A stretch of DNA of 13,525 bases from Thermodesulfatator atlanticus (GTDB lineage Bacteria; Desulfobacterota; Thermodesulfobacteria; Thermodesulfobacteriales; Thermodesulfatatoraceae): positions 1 through 13,525 of the forward strand of contig DROK01000042.1 in NCBI GenBank assembly GCA_011321895.1, given 5' to 3'. Numbering within the stretch: position 1 is the first letter of the stretch; each line of letters begins with the position of its first letter. The notes beneath the pieces are model-generated. The model searched no databases. It was not told the origin of the DNA and saw nothing but the letters and a program-made list of their open reading frames with translations. A program made the position numbers and the translations under genes. Below are positions 1 to 9,784 of this stretch, one piece after another.

Positions 1-96
1 CGGAGAGAGATTGCTGCTATGGTCTTTTATCTCCCAGGGGTCTAACCCCAACTCCCGGGCCCAAGCATATATTTCGCCACCGTGCCCTTTTAGCAT
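1..96 (-). CDS. cobD: CobD-like L-threonine-O-3-phosphate decarboxylase, N-terminal fragment
   Basis: Only the first 32 codons are present; the gene runs off the left edge. The start is the ATG at 94-96, which follows the TAG stop of the upstream formyltransferase gene with no base between, so translation is probably coupled. The fragment begins MLKGHGGEIYAWARELGLD and continues to a DHSSNLSP motif at residues 25-32. This matches the family opening (GHGGNIY..., then DFSxNINPLGP) of the PLP-dependent CobD/CobC enzymes of the aminotransferase fold. CobD decarboxylates threonine phosphate to (R)-1-amino-2-propanol phosphate, the linker arm of the lower loop of cobalamin, in the cytoplasm. The cobalamin assignment agrees with cobQ elsewhere in the window. 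The PLP lysine lies outside the window, so a related histidinol-phosphate-type aminotransferase cannot be fully excluded, but the GHGG opening favours CobD. Confidence 0.8.
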   Translation of the reverse strand, partial: MLKGHGGEIYAWARELGLDPWEIKDHSSNLSP

Positions 97-918
97 CTAC
101 CACTTGCCGGTCTCTAAATGTTTTTCAATGCGTTCGGTAAGGTCATAAGGGCCGGGAAGGGGCGTCCCTCGGGCATCATAAAGCTGTTTTCCTTCCAGTT
201 TTACTTCTCCTTCAGCAAAGGCCTTGATAGTGTAAACGATCAGAGGGAGCTCTCTTTTTACCCCTTCTTCTCTAATTAAGGCAAAAAGTGGCTCCTTTTC
301 TCCTTCTTCAGCGATTATTCTATCAAGACCCTTTTGCTGTAATTTTTGCTCCCATCTTTCCCAGAGGGGCTTGAATTTTCCTTCCTTTATAGAAAAACGA
401 CAAAAAGTCACCGCCGGCCCCCGGTCTAGTTCCGGGGTTACCAGGTGCATCATGACCCCGGTTTCAGAGGCCTTTTCTTTCAGCAATTGCCAGATTACTT
501 CTTGCCAGGTCCCTTTGGGGCCTCCGGGAAGGGCGGGGTGTAAATTTATCATGGGGAGTTTTTGACACAGCTCCGCGGAGACCACCCACATATAGCCTGC
601 CAGGACAATCAGGTCTACTGGTTCGTCTTTTATGAGTTCGTAAACTTTTTCGTGGTATAAAGTCCGCCACCTTTCCCGGTCTTTGGCCCTGAGTTCAGGG
701 GCAAATGCCTTGGCAGACAGGGTGTAAGTTTTAAGGCCCAGTTCTCTACAAAGCTTTAAAAAGGCGTCGCTTTCGGGGTTTTCTCCTGGTGCGCGGGAGA
801 GGAAGACGTAAGTAATTTCAGCTGGGATGAAACCCTCTTTGATTCGATCATAAACTACCTTGAGGAGGTCACGGGCCGCTTCATCCCTTCCCGTAGAAAA
901 CCAACCTAAGCGAAACAT
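97..918 (-). CDS. Formyltransferase-fold protein related to PurN, substrate uncertain
   Basis: This 273-residue protein has the core of the GAR transformylase/methionyl-tRNA formyltransferase fold. Residues 103-111 read LIVLAGYMW, like the PurN core strand. The catalytic triad seems intact: N125 and H127 in INLHPALPGG, and D165 in TPELDRGPAV, matching Asn106/His108/Asp144 of E. coli PurN. Two things differ from PurN. The N-terminal GNGSN-type phosphate loop is replaced by FSTGRDEAARD (residues 8-17), and about 70-90 extra residues follow the core, against about 200-210 residues for PurN. The residues after the catalytic His also differ (LPGGPKGTW rather than LLPxFxGxHTH). It is therefore probably a folate-dependent formyl transferase or hydrolase-like enzyme, but the substrate is unknown. 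The ATG at 916-918 has a GGAG (924-927) five bases upstream. It abuts cobD and is divergent from the Rrf2 gene. Annotation as plain PurN would be too specific. Confidence 0.75.
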   Translation of the reverse strand: MFRLGWFSTGRDEAARDLLKVVYDRIKEGFIPAEITYVFLSRAPGENPESDAFLKLCRELGLKTYTLSAKAFAPELRAKDRERWRTLYHEKVYELIKDEPVDLIVLAGYMWVVSAELCQKLPMINLHPALPGGPKGTWQEVIWQLLKEKASETGVMMHLVTPELDRGPAVTFCRFSIKEGKFKPLWERWEQKLQQKGLDRIIAEEGEKEPLFALIREEGVKRELPLIVYTIKAFAEGEVKLEGKQLYDARGTPLPGPYDLTERIEKHLETGKW

Positions 919-932
919 AAAGGCTCCGTTTT

Positions 933-950
933 TTCTCTAATCTTAGAGAA
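933..950. promoter_or_regulatory. Perfect 18-bp palindrome, candidate regulator operator
   Basis: The sequence TTCTCTAATCTTAGAGAA consists of two perfect 8-bp inverted arms around a TC centre. It lies in the 114-bp divergent intergenic region, 15 bp from the formyltransferase start and about 83 bp before the Rrf2 start. The two-base centre is too short for a good hairpin loop, so a site for a dimeric DNA-binding protein is more likely than a terminator. The adjacent Rrf2 regulator is the natural candidate, because such proteins often regulate their own promoters, but nothing in the sequence proves that pairing. The palindrome covers the predicted minus-strand -10 box, so binding there would be expected to repress that direction. 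Confidence 0.55.
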
Positions 951-968
951 TGCGCCTTAAGAGAGCAA
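940..968 (-). promoter_or_regulatory. Candidate promoter for the formyltransferase-cobD unit
   Basis: Read on the minus strand, a TTGCTC -35-like box (963-968) is followed after 17 bases by TAAGAT (940-945), a 4 of 6 match to the -10 consensus. Transcription would begin near 930-934, leaving a leader of about 15 bases that carries the GGAG ribosome site. The -10 box lies inside the 18-bp palindrome at 933-950. The -35 match is weak (only TTG), so the call rests mainly on spacing and position. Confidence 0.35.
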
Positions 969-975
969 GTAATTG

Positions 976-1004
976 TTGCCATAATCCCAAAAATAGGATA
1001 AAAA
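976..1004 (+). promoter_or_regulatory. Candidate promoter for the rrf2-cydAB operon
   Basis: TTGCCA (976-981, 5 of 6 to the sigma-70 -35 consensus) is followed after 17 bases by TAAAAA (999-1004, 4 of 6 to the -10 consensus). Transcription would start near 1011, giving a leader of about 20 bases before the Rrf2 ATG at 1033. The whole stretch from 980 to 1030 is AT-rich. No other boxes of similar quality are seen before cydA, so this is probably the promoter for all three genes. Confidence 0.4.
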
Positions 1005-1032
1005 AGATCCACAAAGTTAAAGTTTAAAAGCC

Positions 1033-1452
1033 ATGAAGATCAATCGAGCTACGGATTATGGTGTCCGGTTGATGGTCTATTTGGCCGGCTGTCCCGAAAA
1101 GGTCGTTTCTCGGGCAGAAGCATCCCGGAAGCTGGCCATTCCTGCCGAATTCTTGGCCAAAATTGCCCAAACGCTGGCCAGGGCCGGTTTTATTGAGATC
1201 CGCCAGGGAAGGACCGGGGGTTACCGTTTAACGAAAGACCCGGCCAAGGTAACCCTTCTTGAAGTGGTAGAGGCGCTGGAAGGAGATCTTCTTTTAAACG
1301 TATGCGTAACCAGGCCTGAAGCCTGTCAGTTTAGTACGCGCTGTAAGGTTCATCTGGTCTGGGAAGCCGCCCGGAAAGGATTGAGAGATCTTTTAGGCAG
1401 TATTTATTTGACAGATTTGGTTTTAGAGAGCGAAAATAAAACCGAAAAATAA
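1033..1452 (+). CDS. Rrf2-family transcriptional regulator, probable Fe-S sensor
   Basis: At 139 residues it has the usual Rrf2/IscR/NsrR length. The N-terminus MKINRATDYGVRLMVYLA is the typical first helix. The winged helix follows, with recognition region at about residues 26-52 and a wing containing GRTGGYRL (residues 59-66). Three cysteines, C91, C98 and C104, sit where IscR and NsrR bind an Fe-S cluster. Spacing here is C-X6-C-X5-C; IscR has X5-X5, and the first spacer is known to vary among NsrR proteins. The protein probably senses oxygen, nitric oxide or Fe-S status. The gene ends 26 bp before the cydA ATG, so it is likely co-transcribed with cydAB and controls them. No clear Shine-Dalgarno site precedes the ATG, so a short or nearly leaderless transcript is possible. 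Which ligand is sensed cannot be read from sequence. Confidence 0.9.
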   Translation: MKINRATDYGVRLMVYLAGCPEKVVSRAEASRKLAIPAEFLAKIAQTLARAGFIEIRQGRTGGYRLTKDPAKVTLLEVVEALEGDLLLNVCVTRPEACQFSTRCKVHLVWEAARKGLRDLLGSIYLTDLVLESENKTEK

Positions 1453-1478
1453 ATTAAATCTGTCAGGAGGTGGGGGTA

Positions 1479-2819
1479 ATGTTAGACGTGGTTTTGTTAT
1501 CACGGCTCCAGTTTGCCGTGGCTTCGTTATTTCATTTCCTTTTTGTGCCTCTTACCTTAGGGCTTTCTATCCTTACCGCTATTTTTGAGACCTTATACGT
1601 CAAAACCGGAGACGAGGATTATTTAAGGGCCGCCAAGTTTTGGGGAAAATTGTTTCTTATTAATTTCGCCTTGGGGGTGGTTACGGGGATAACCCTGGAG
1701 TTTCAGTTCGGTACTAACTGGTCTAAATATTCTATGTACGTGGGCGACATTTTTGGCTCTTTATTAGCCATCGAGGCAACTTTGGCCTTCTTTCTCGAGT
1801 CTACTTTTATCGCAGTCTGGCACTTCGGGTGGAATAGGCTTTCTCCCAAGCTTCACGCTTTAAGTATCTGGCTGGTGGCTATTGCCTCCAATATTTCGGC
1901 CCTTTGGATTCTGTTAGCCAACGGATGGATGCAACACCCCGTTGGTTATACCATCAGGAATGGCCGGGCTGAGTTAACAAGCTTTTTAGAGGTAGTTACC
2001 AACCCTTTCGGCTGGATGGAATTTATTCACACCGTTTCAGGGGCTTATATCCTGGCCGGTTTTTTTGTGCTGGGTATTTCGGCCTGGCATTTGAGGCGTA
2101 AGCGCGAGGTAACCTTTTTCAAAAAATGCTTCAAGGTGGCGGCGGTCTGGACCCTTATTTTTGCCCTCTTTGAAGTTTTCAACGGCCACCTGCACGGCAG
2201 TGAAGTAGCCAAGGCCCAACCCACCAAACTGGCCGCCATGGAGTCCCTCTGGGAAACCAAACAGGGTGCCCCCATGTACCTTCTGGTAATCCCTGACGAA
2301 GAACATGAACGAAACAAACTGGAGCTTTTTCCTATCCCGGGCATGCTGAGTCTGCTGGCTTACCATGACCCTGGAGCCACGGTCAAGGGCCTTAAGGAAT
2401 GGCCGGAAGAGGAAAGGCCCCCTGTGGCCCTTACTTTCTGGTCCTTCCGTTTGATGGTGGGACTTGGCTTTTTATTTGCCGCCTTAAGCCTTTGGGTCTT
2501 CTGGAAACGAAATAATCCGGAAGAATCTCCTTGGCTTCTTAGAATCTTGCCCTGGGTTATTCCGCTGCCTTATTTGGCCTGTGAGCTTGGCTGGATGGTG
2601 GCGGAAGTAGGGCGTCAGCCCTGGATCGTCTATGGGCTCATGAAAACCAGTAAGGCGGTCTCGCCCATTGCCCCGGCTCAGGTAGGGATCTCGCTCCTGG
2701 CCTTTATTTTGGTATACACCCTGCTTGGTCTGGTCGATTTTTACCTCCTTTTCAAATTCGCCCGCAAAGGGCCAGGTGCGAAAAAGACCTTGGCGGCACC
2801 GTCAAGTATTAATGCTTAG
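1479..2819 (+). CDS. cydA: Cytochrome bd quinol oxidase subunit I, short Q-loop type
   Basis: CydA carries the three hemes and the quinol site of the membrane oxidase that reduces O2 to water. The ATG at 1479 is chosen over the in-frame GTG at 1470 because AGGAGG (1465-1470) lies eight bases upstream of it, and because this start gives the E. coli numbering exactly: H19 (heme b595 ligand), E99 and E107 (proton path). Other key residues are H184 and M326 (heme b558 ligands, equivalent to H186 and M393), K250 and E255 in the KLAAME quinol motif, and E376 in the GRQPW region. The 446-residue length and the 76-residue distance from K250 to M326, against 141 in E. coli, show a short Q-loop as in Firmicutes-type enzymes. 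Multiple hydrophobic helices are evident. It lies between rrf2 and cydB (16-bp gap). Menaquinol is the likely donor, given the mqn genes in the window. Confidence 0.97.
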   Translation: MLDVVLLSRLQFAVASLFHFLFVPLTLGLSILTAIFETLYVKTGDEDYLRAAKFWGKLFLINFALGVVTGITLEFQFGTNWSKYSMYVGDIFGSLLAIEATLAFFLESTFIAVWHFGWNRLSPKLHALSIWLVAIASNISALWILLANGWMQHPVGYTIRNGRAELTSFLEVVTNPFGWMEFIHTVSGAYILAGFFVLGISAWHLRRKREVTFFKKCFKVAAVWTLIFALFEVFNGHLHGSEVAKAQPTKLAAMESLWETKQGAPMYLLVIPDEEHERNKLELFPIPGMLSLLAYHDPGATVKGLKEWPEEERPPVALTFWSFRLMVGLGFLFAALSLWVFWKRNNPEESPWLLRILPWVIPLPYLACELGWMVAEVGRQPWIVYGLMKTSKAVSPIAPAQVGISLLAFILVYTLLGLVDFYLLFKFARKGPGAKKTLAAPSSINA

Positions 2820-2835
2820 ATAAGGGGGGAGAAAG

Positions 2836-3873
2836 ATGGAACAAAACATCTTTCAAATAATCTGGTTCGTCCTCTGGGGAGTCCTTTGGGCTGTCTATTT
2901 TATGTTGGACGGTTTTGATTTTGGCCTGGGCATGTTGCTGCCCTTTATCGCCAAAAATGACGTGGACCGGCGTATTATTTACAACGCTGCCGGTCCCTTC
3001 TGGGACGGCAACGAAGTCTGGCTGATCACCGCCGGGGGAGCCACTTTCGCGGCCTTTCCCAAAACGTACGCGGTTATGTTCAGCGCCCTTTATACTCCGC
3101 TACTCCTCATCCTTTTTGCCTTAATTTTGCGGGGGGTGGCCTTTGAGTTTCGGGCCAAGGAAGAGAGTCCGGTCTGGAAGGGCATCTGGGATCTGTGTTT
3201 GGTGGTGGGCAGCTTTTTGCCAGCGCTCCTTTTCGGGGTGGCTTTTGCCAACTTTTTCCAGGGGTTACCCATTGATTGGCAGGGGATTATGCACGGGAAC
3301 ACCTTGTCTTTGCTTAATCCTTACGGCCTTTTGGGGGGCCTGCTTTTCGTGGTGATGTTTATCGTGCACGGGGCCCTCTGGTTAACGATCAAGAGTAACG
3401 GGGCGCTTAAAAGGCGGGCCAAAAAGGTGGCGGAGAGTTTCTGGGTCATCGAGATGCTTCTCGTCATCATCTTTCTTGTCGCCACCGGCTTTTTCACTGA
3501 TCTCTGGGTCAACTTTTTCCGTTACAAATGGCTTCTGATCATTCCGGCTTTGGCCTTGCTGGGTTTTGTGGCCATTCCTGGCTTTCTGGCCTATGGTTCC
3601 TACTGGAAGGCCTGGTTTTCCTCAGCGCTTGCTATCCTTATGACCACAGCCTTTGGGGTGGCAGGGCTTTTCCCGCGTCTCATCCCCTCAAGCCTGAATC
3701 CGGACTGGAGCCTTACCATCTATAATTCTTCCTCAAGTCCCCTCACCCTCAAGATCATGACGGCGGTGGCCCTGATCTTTGTGCCCATCGTAATCCTCTA
3801 TCAGTTGTGGACCTACAAGACGTTTTCTGAAAAAGTAAAACCGGAATTCTTGGAGACCGAAGAGGCTTATTAG
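2836..3873 (+). CDS. cydB: Cytochrome bd quinol oxidase subunit II
   Basis: CydB is the second integral membrane subunit and stabilises the heme-bearing CydA; the pair forms the terminal oxidase. The 345-residue length is within the family range. Residues 23-30 (MLDGFDFG) and 55-63 (FWDGNEVWL) are the conserved N-terminal signatures, and the acidic D25/D28 pair lies in the first helix, where E. coli has its conserved LDGFDLG. At least seven further hydrophobic stretches follow, with FLAYGSYWKAWFSS near residues 249-262. The ATG is preceded by a G-rich ribosome site (2823-2831). It is the last gene of the plus-strand unit; the 35 bp downstream hold a hairpin and no reading frame for a small CydX-like third subunit. 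Confidence 0.97.
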   Translation: MEQNIFQIIWFVLWGVLWAVYFMLDGFDFGLGMLLPFIAKNDVDRRIIYNAAGPFWDGNEVWLITAGGATFAAFPKTYAVMFSALYTPLLLILFALILRGVAFEFRAKEESPVWKGIWDLCLVVGSFLPALLFGVAFANFFQGLPIDWQGIMHGNTLSLLNPYGLLGGLLFVVMFIVHGALWLTIKSNGALKRRAKKVAESFWVIEMLLVIIFLVATGFFTDLWVNFFRYKWLLIIPALALLGFVAIPGFLAYGSYWKAWFSSALAILMTTAFGVAGLFPRLIPSSLNPDWSLTIYNSSSSPLTLKIMTAVALIFVPIVILYQLWTYKTFSEKVKPEFLETEEAY

Positions 3874-3887
3874 ACCTTGAGCTTAAA

Positions 3888-3910
3888 GGGTGGCCCGTTT
3901 AGGGCCACCT
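3888..3910. terminator. Hairpin between convergent cydB and cobQ, probable bidirectional terminator
   Basis: GGTGGCCC (3889-3896) pairs perfectly with GGGCCACC (3902-3909) around a GTTTA loop, and a G-T wobble at 3888/3910 extends the stem to nine pairs. It lies between the two converging stop codons and runs into the TAG of cobQ. Neither side has a long T-run: the plus strand continues CTAAAAC and the minus strand continues CTTTAAGC. Termination strength is therefore uncertain, but the position and GC-rich stem support the call. Confidence 0.65.
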
Positions 3911-5330
3911 AAAACAATCTTTCCAGCCGGTTTAAGAAGGTTTTGAAGGCCTTTTCCTGGGCAATGGCCGCCAACTTTTTTTGTAAGTAGCCCACAAAGG
4001 AGGTCTTCGGCCTTGGCGGAAGCCCAAATTTTTCCCGTGCAAAATTGAGGAAGGCGTGCCGAAAATCGTCATGATAAAAGAGGCCGTGAAGATAGGTCCC
4101 CCAGAGATGGGCGTCGCCCAAGAAATTTATTTCTTCCCCGGCCCAAAAACTCCTCCCGTAACGGATTTCAAACCCCGGGACCTCTCCTGCAAAAAAGGGA
4201 AGTTTGATACGGGCCCTGCTGGCGGTGGCGATTTTTTCAGGGAAAAAGACGGTTTCGTGGGGCAAGAGGGAAAGGGCTTCTTCGCCAGGACTCTGGTTTT
4301 CCACCCCGTCGTCGCGGATGACCTTTCCTAAGAGTTGAAAACCTCCGCAGATACCAACGATTATTTTCTGGTGGGCCAGCTGGCGGATGGTCTGAAAGAG
4401 ATTTTCTCTTTTAAGGAACTCCAATGAAGCCAGGGTGTTTTTGCTCCCGGGTAAGAAGATGACGTGGGCCTTTTGGAGCTCTTCTTTTTCCGCGGTATAA
4501 ATCAGTTCCACTTCCTCTGAGCGGAAAGGATCAAAATCCAGGTAATTTGAAAGGTGAGGGTAATAAACCACGGCCAGACGTAATTTCCCTTCGGATAAAA
4601 AGCGGCCTTTCGGGGCCCCTAAAGAGGCGCTATCTTCTTCAAAGACGCTTTCCTGTAAGTGCGGAAGGACCCCCAGGCAGGGTTTTTGGGTGCGCTCTTC
4701 CAGTATTTTAACGCCTTCTTCGAAAAGACCCGGGGCGCCCCGGAATTTGTTGACCACAAAACCCAGTGAATAATCTTTGATGTCAGGGACCAGTTCGTAA
4801 GTTCCCCAAATTTGGGCGAAAATGCCTCCCCGGTCGATGTCTCCTACCAGGATGTAAGGGATCTGGTAGCGTTTTATAATCTCATAATTTACGAAATCGT
4901 CTTTTAGGAGGTTGAGTTCTGCCAGAGAACCGGCGCCCTCAACCACTACCAGCTCGTTTTCCGCCAGGACCTTTTCAAATACCTCAAATACCCTCTCTTT
5001 GTAATGGGCTTTGAAGCGCCGGAATGCCGCCGAAGAGAGTTTGCCTTCGGACTGGCCGAGGAAGATGATTTCTGAAGTCAGGTTGCCCATGGGTTTTAAG
5101 AGCAGGGGGTTCATCTCTACGGTGGGTTTGCGCCCCGCCGCCCAGGCCTGGAAGACCTGGGCGTAAGCCATCTCCCCTTCTTCAGTGGCAAAGGCGTTAA
5201 GGGACATATTCTGGGCCTTAAAAGGAAAGACCTTAAGGCCTGCTTGGGCAAAATGGTGGGCAATGACCGCGGTTAGCAGGCTCTTGCCCACCGAGGACAT
5301 GGTGCCGACCACGGCCAGGATTTTTGCCAT
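3909..5330 (-). CDS. cobQ: Cobyric acid synthase (glutamine-hydrolysing)
   Basis: CobQ/CbiP uses ATP and glutamine to amidate side chains b, d, e and g of adenosylcobyrinic acid a,c-diamide in the cytoplasm. The 473 residues are slightly below the usual length of about 490-510. The N-terminal half is a dethiobiotin-synthetase-like ATPase domain: a P-loop variant at residues 9-17 (GTMSSVGKS), the KAQNMSLNAF motif at 38-47, EGAGSLAELNL at 131-141 and GDIDRGGIFAQ at 163-173. The C-terminal half is a class I-type glutaminase with C328 in GICGGFQLLG and H415 in GTYLHGLF. The usual EIH before the last motif is EIR here (R390). The ATG at 5328-5330 is the only reasonable start, because a stop lies in frame upstream, but it lacks a clear ribosome site. 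It is 18 bp downstream of yajC and ends the minus-strand run. Confidence 0.96.
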   Translation of the reverse strand: MAKILAVVGTMSSVGKSLLTAVIAHHFAQAGLKVFPFKAQNMSLNAFATEEGEMAYAQVFQAWAAGRKPTVEMNPLLLKPMGNLTSEIIFLGQSEGKLSSAAFRRFKAHYKERVFEVFEKVLAENELVVVEGAGSLAELNLLKDDFVNYEIIKRYQIPYILVGDIDRGGIFAQIWGTYELVPDIKDYSLGFVVNKFRGAPGLFEEGVKILEERTQKPCLGVLPHLQESVFEEDSASLGAPKGRFLSEGKLRLAVVYYPHLSNYLDFDPFRSEEVELIYTAEKEELQKAHVIFLPGSKNTLASLEFLKRENLFQTIRQLAHQKIIVGICGGFQLLGKVIRDDGVENQSPGEEALSLLPHETVFFPEKIATASRARIKLPFFAGEVPGFEIRYGRSFWAGEEINFLGDAHLWGTYLHGLFYHDDFRHAFLNFAREKFGLPPRPKTSFVGYLQKKLAAIAQEKAFKTFLNRLERLF

Positions 5331-5348
5331 TCGTCGGGCAGTTTGGCC

Positions 5349-7897
<2,549 letters not shown>

Positions 7898-7908
<11 letters not shown>

Positions 7909-9781
7909 GGTTTTCGTGCTCAAGCTCGAGGAGCTTTTTCAACTCCTCCCCTTCTATGGTTTCTTTTTCGAGCAGGGTTCGGGCCAGGAGTTCCAGGCGT
8001 TTCCGGTTCTTGGAGAGAATCTCTTGGGCCCGTGCGTGGGCCTCTTTGATAAGGGCCGCCACTTCTTGATCGATCAATCTGGCGGTCTCTTCGCTGATGT
8101 CTTCCCGGTGGCGCCACATGGGTTCCAGGAAAAGACTTTCCCTCTTGCGAAAGGTTTGGGGGCCAAGTTTCTCACTCATCCCGTAGTCCATCACCATGGC
8201 CCGGGCTATCTCGGTAGCCTGCTCCAGATCGTTTTGGGCCCCGGTGGAGACCTCGCCGTAGACGATTTCTTCGGCCACCCGGCCGCCCAGCAAGACCGAG
8301 AGCCGGTCCAGGAGTTCGGCCCGGGTCAGGAGGTAGCGGTCTTCGGTGGGGAGCTGGAGGGTGTAGCCCAGGGCGGCCACCCCTCTGGGGACGATGGAGA
8401 TACGGTGTACCGGGTCGGCGTTGGGCAGGGCCGAGGCTACCAGGGCGTGTCCGGCTTCGTGGTAAGCCACCCTTTCCTTTTCCCGCCGGGAAATGTAGCG
8501 ATTTTTCTTTTGTAGACCAGCTATCACCCGGTCCACCGCTTCTTCGAAATCTTCCATTTCTACCCGGTTTTTCCCCTTTCGGGCTGCCAGGAGGGCCGCT
8601 TCGTTAACCACGTTGGCCAGGTCCGCCCCCACCATGCCCGGGGTCCTGGCGGCTATGACCCGCAAATCCACGTCTGGAGCCAGTTTGACCTTGCGCGTGT
8701 GGACTTTCAGGATAGCTTCCCGCCCTTTAAGGTCCGGCCGGTCCACCACGATATGGCGGTCAAACCGACCCGGGCGCAGCAGGGCCGGGTCCAGGATTTC
8801 GGGCCGGTTGGTGGCCGCCATGATAATGACCCCTTTTTTGGAATCAAACCCGTCCATCTCCGTCAGGAGTTGGGCCAGGGTTTGTTCCCTTTCGTCCACC
8901 CCCGATACCGGGGCCACCCCCCGTACCTTGCCCAGGGCGTCTATTTCGTCGATGAAGATGATACAGGGGGCCTTCTCTTCCGCCTGTTTAAAGAGATCCC
9001 TTACCCGGGCGGCCCCCACGCCCACAAAGAGTTCCACAAAGGAAGAGCCGGAGATGGAGATAAAGGGGACCCCGGCCTCACCCGCTACCGCTTTGGCCAG
9101 CAGGGTTTTACCCGTCCCCGGAGGCCCAACCAGGAGGACTCCTTTGGGGATTTTTCCCCCGAGGGCCGTGAACTTCTGGGGATTTTTGAGGAATTCTATT
9201 ATCTGGCGCAGTTCTTCAACCGCTTCGTCTACCCCGGCCACGTCTTTGAAGGTGACGTCTATTTCATCCTGCACGTAGATGCGGGCCTTACTTTTGGCCA
9301 CCCCCATCAGGCCCCCTTCCGGGGGGCCGAATCTCTTCATTAACAGGAACCAGAGGCCCAAAAAGAAGAGGAGGGGCAGGACCCAGGATAAGACTTCTTT
9401 TAGCCAGGAAGCCTCCTTGGCGGCCTTATAAGCGAGACCCTGACGGTCAAGCAGGGGGATAAGTTCCGGATCCTCTAAGCGCAAGGTGAAAAAACGATCG
9501 CTTTTCAATTTGACCGGGCTTTTCCTTTCCCGGGCCAGGATTTCCGAGGCCCCTTCTTTCAGCTTTCCTTCAATAAACCTGTCCCCAATGATGAGGTCGT
9601 CGACTTTCTTGGCCTTGACCAGGGCCTTGAATTCGCTGTAGGAGATTTCGACCCGGGGTTCCAGCCGGGCCAGTTGTAAAAAGAAAAAGACTACGACCAG
9701 AAAGATGAGAAAGATCCACCAGTGGCGGTTAGAGAAGCGGGAAGGAAATTTAATCTTTTTCTCTCTGCCCTCCAAAGACAC
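7898..9781 (-). CDS. ftsH: ATP-dependent zinc metalloprotease FtsH
   Basis: FtsH is a membrane-anchored hexameric AAA+ protease that removes damaged or unassembled membrane proteins and some regulators. The 627 residues have the standard order. Transmembrane segment 1 (about 21-38), a periplasmic domain of roughly 90 residues and transmembrane segment 2 (about 128-148) come first. The AAA module has Walker A GPPGTGKT (219-226), pore-loop region [10 protein letters not shown] (247-256), Walker [10 protein letters not shown] (273-281), and the second region of homology ending RPGRFDR (336-342). The zinc protease domain has HEAGH (441-445) and the third ligand D518 in GAQNDLEQA. The GTG at 9779-9781 is listed, but AGGGAG at 9781-9786 overlaps it. 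The TTG two codons later (9773-9775) is better spaced from that site and may be the true start. The gene lies three bases after trpA and overlaps the methyltransferase gene. Confidence 0.97.
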
Positions 9782-9784
9782 TCC

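Noticed and set aside
97..918. Plain annotation as phosphoribosylglycinamide formyltransferase or methionyl-tRNA formyltransferase
   Set aside because: The catalytic triad fits the fold, but the PurN phosphate loop is missing, the motif after the catalytic His differs, and the length matches neither family well.
996..1010. Short dyad GGAT-N7-ATCC near the rrf2 promoter
   Set aside because: Four-base arms in an AT-rich stretch are expected by chance, and the site is far weaker than the 18-bp palindrome nearby.
1470..1478. GTG at 1470 as the cydA start
   Set aside because: It falls on the AGGAGG ribosome site itself, while the ATG at 1479 is correctly spaced and reproduces the E. coli residue numbering (H19, E99, E107).
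3874..3908. Possible cydX-like small third oxidase subunit after cydB
   Set aside because: Only 35 bp separate the cydB and cobQ stops, and they hold a hairpin with no reading frame.
8613..9278. Long plus-strand open frame of 221 codons opposite ftsH (and a second at 8699-9343, and one at 7850-8515)
   Set aside because: They lie fully opposite well-conserved ftsH or methyltransferase coding sequence, have no recognisable motif, and their composition is that of a reverse-complemented gene.
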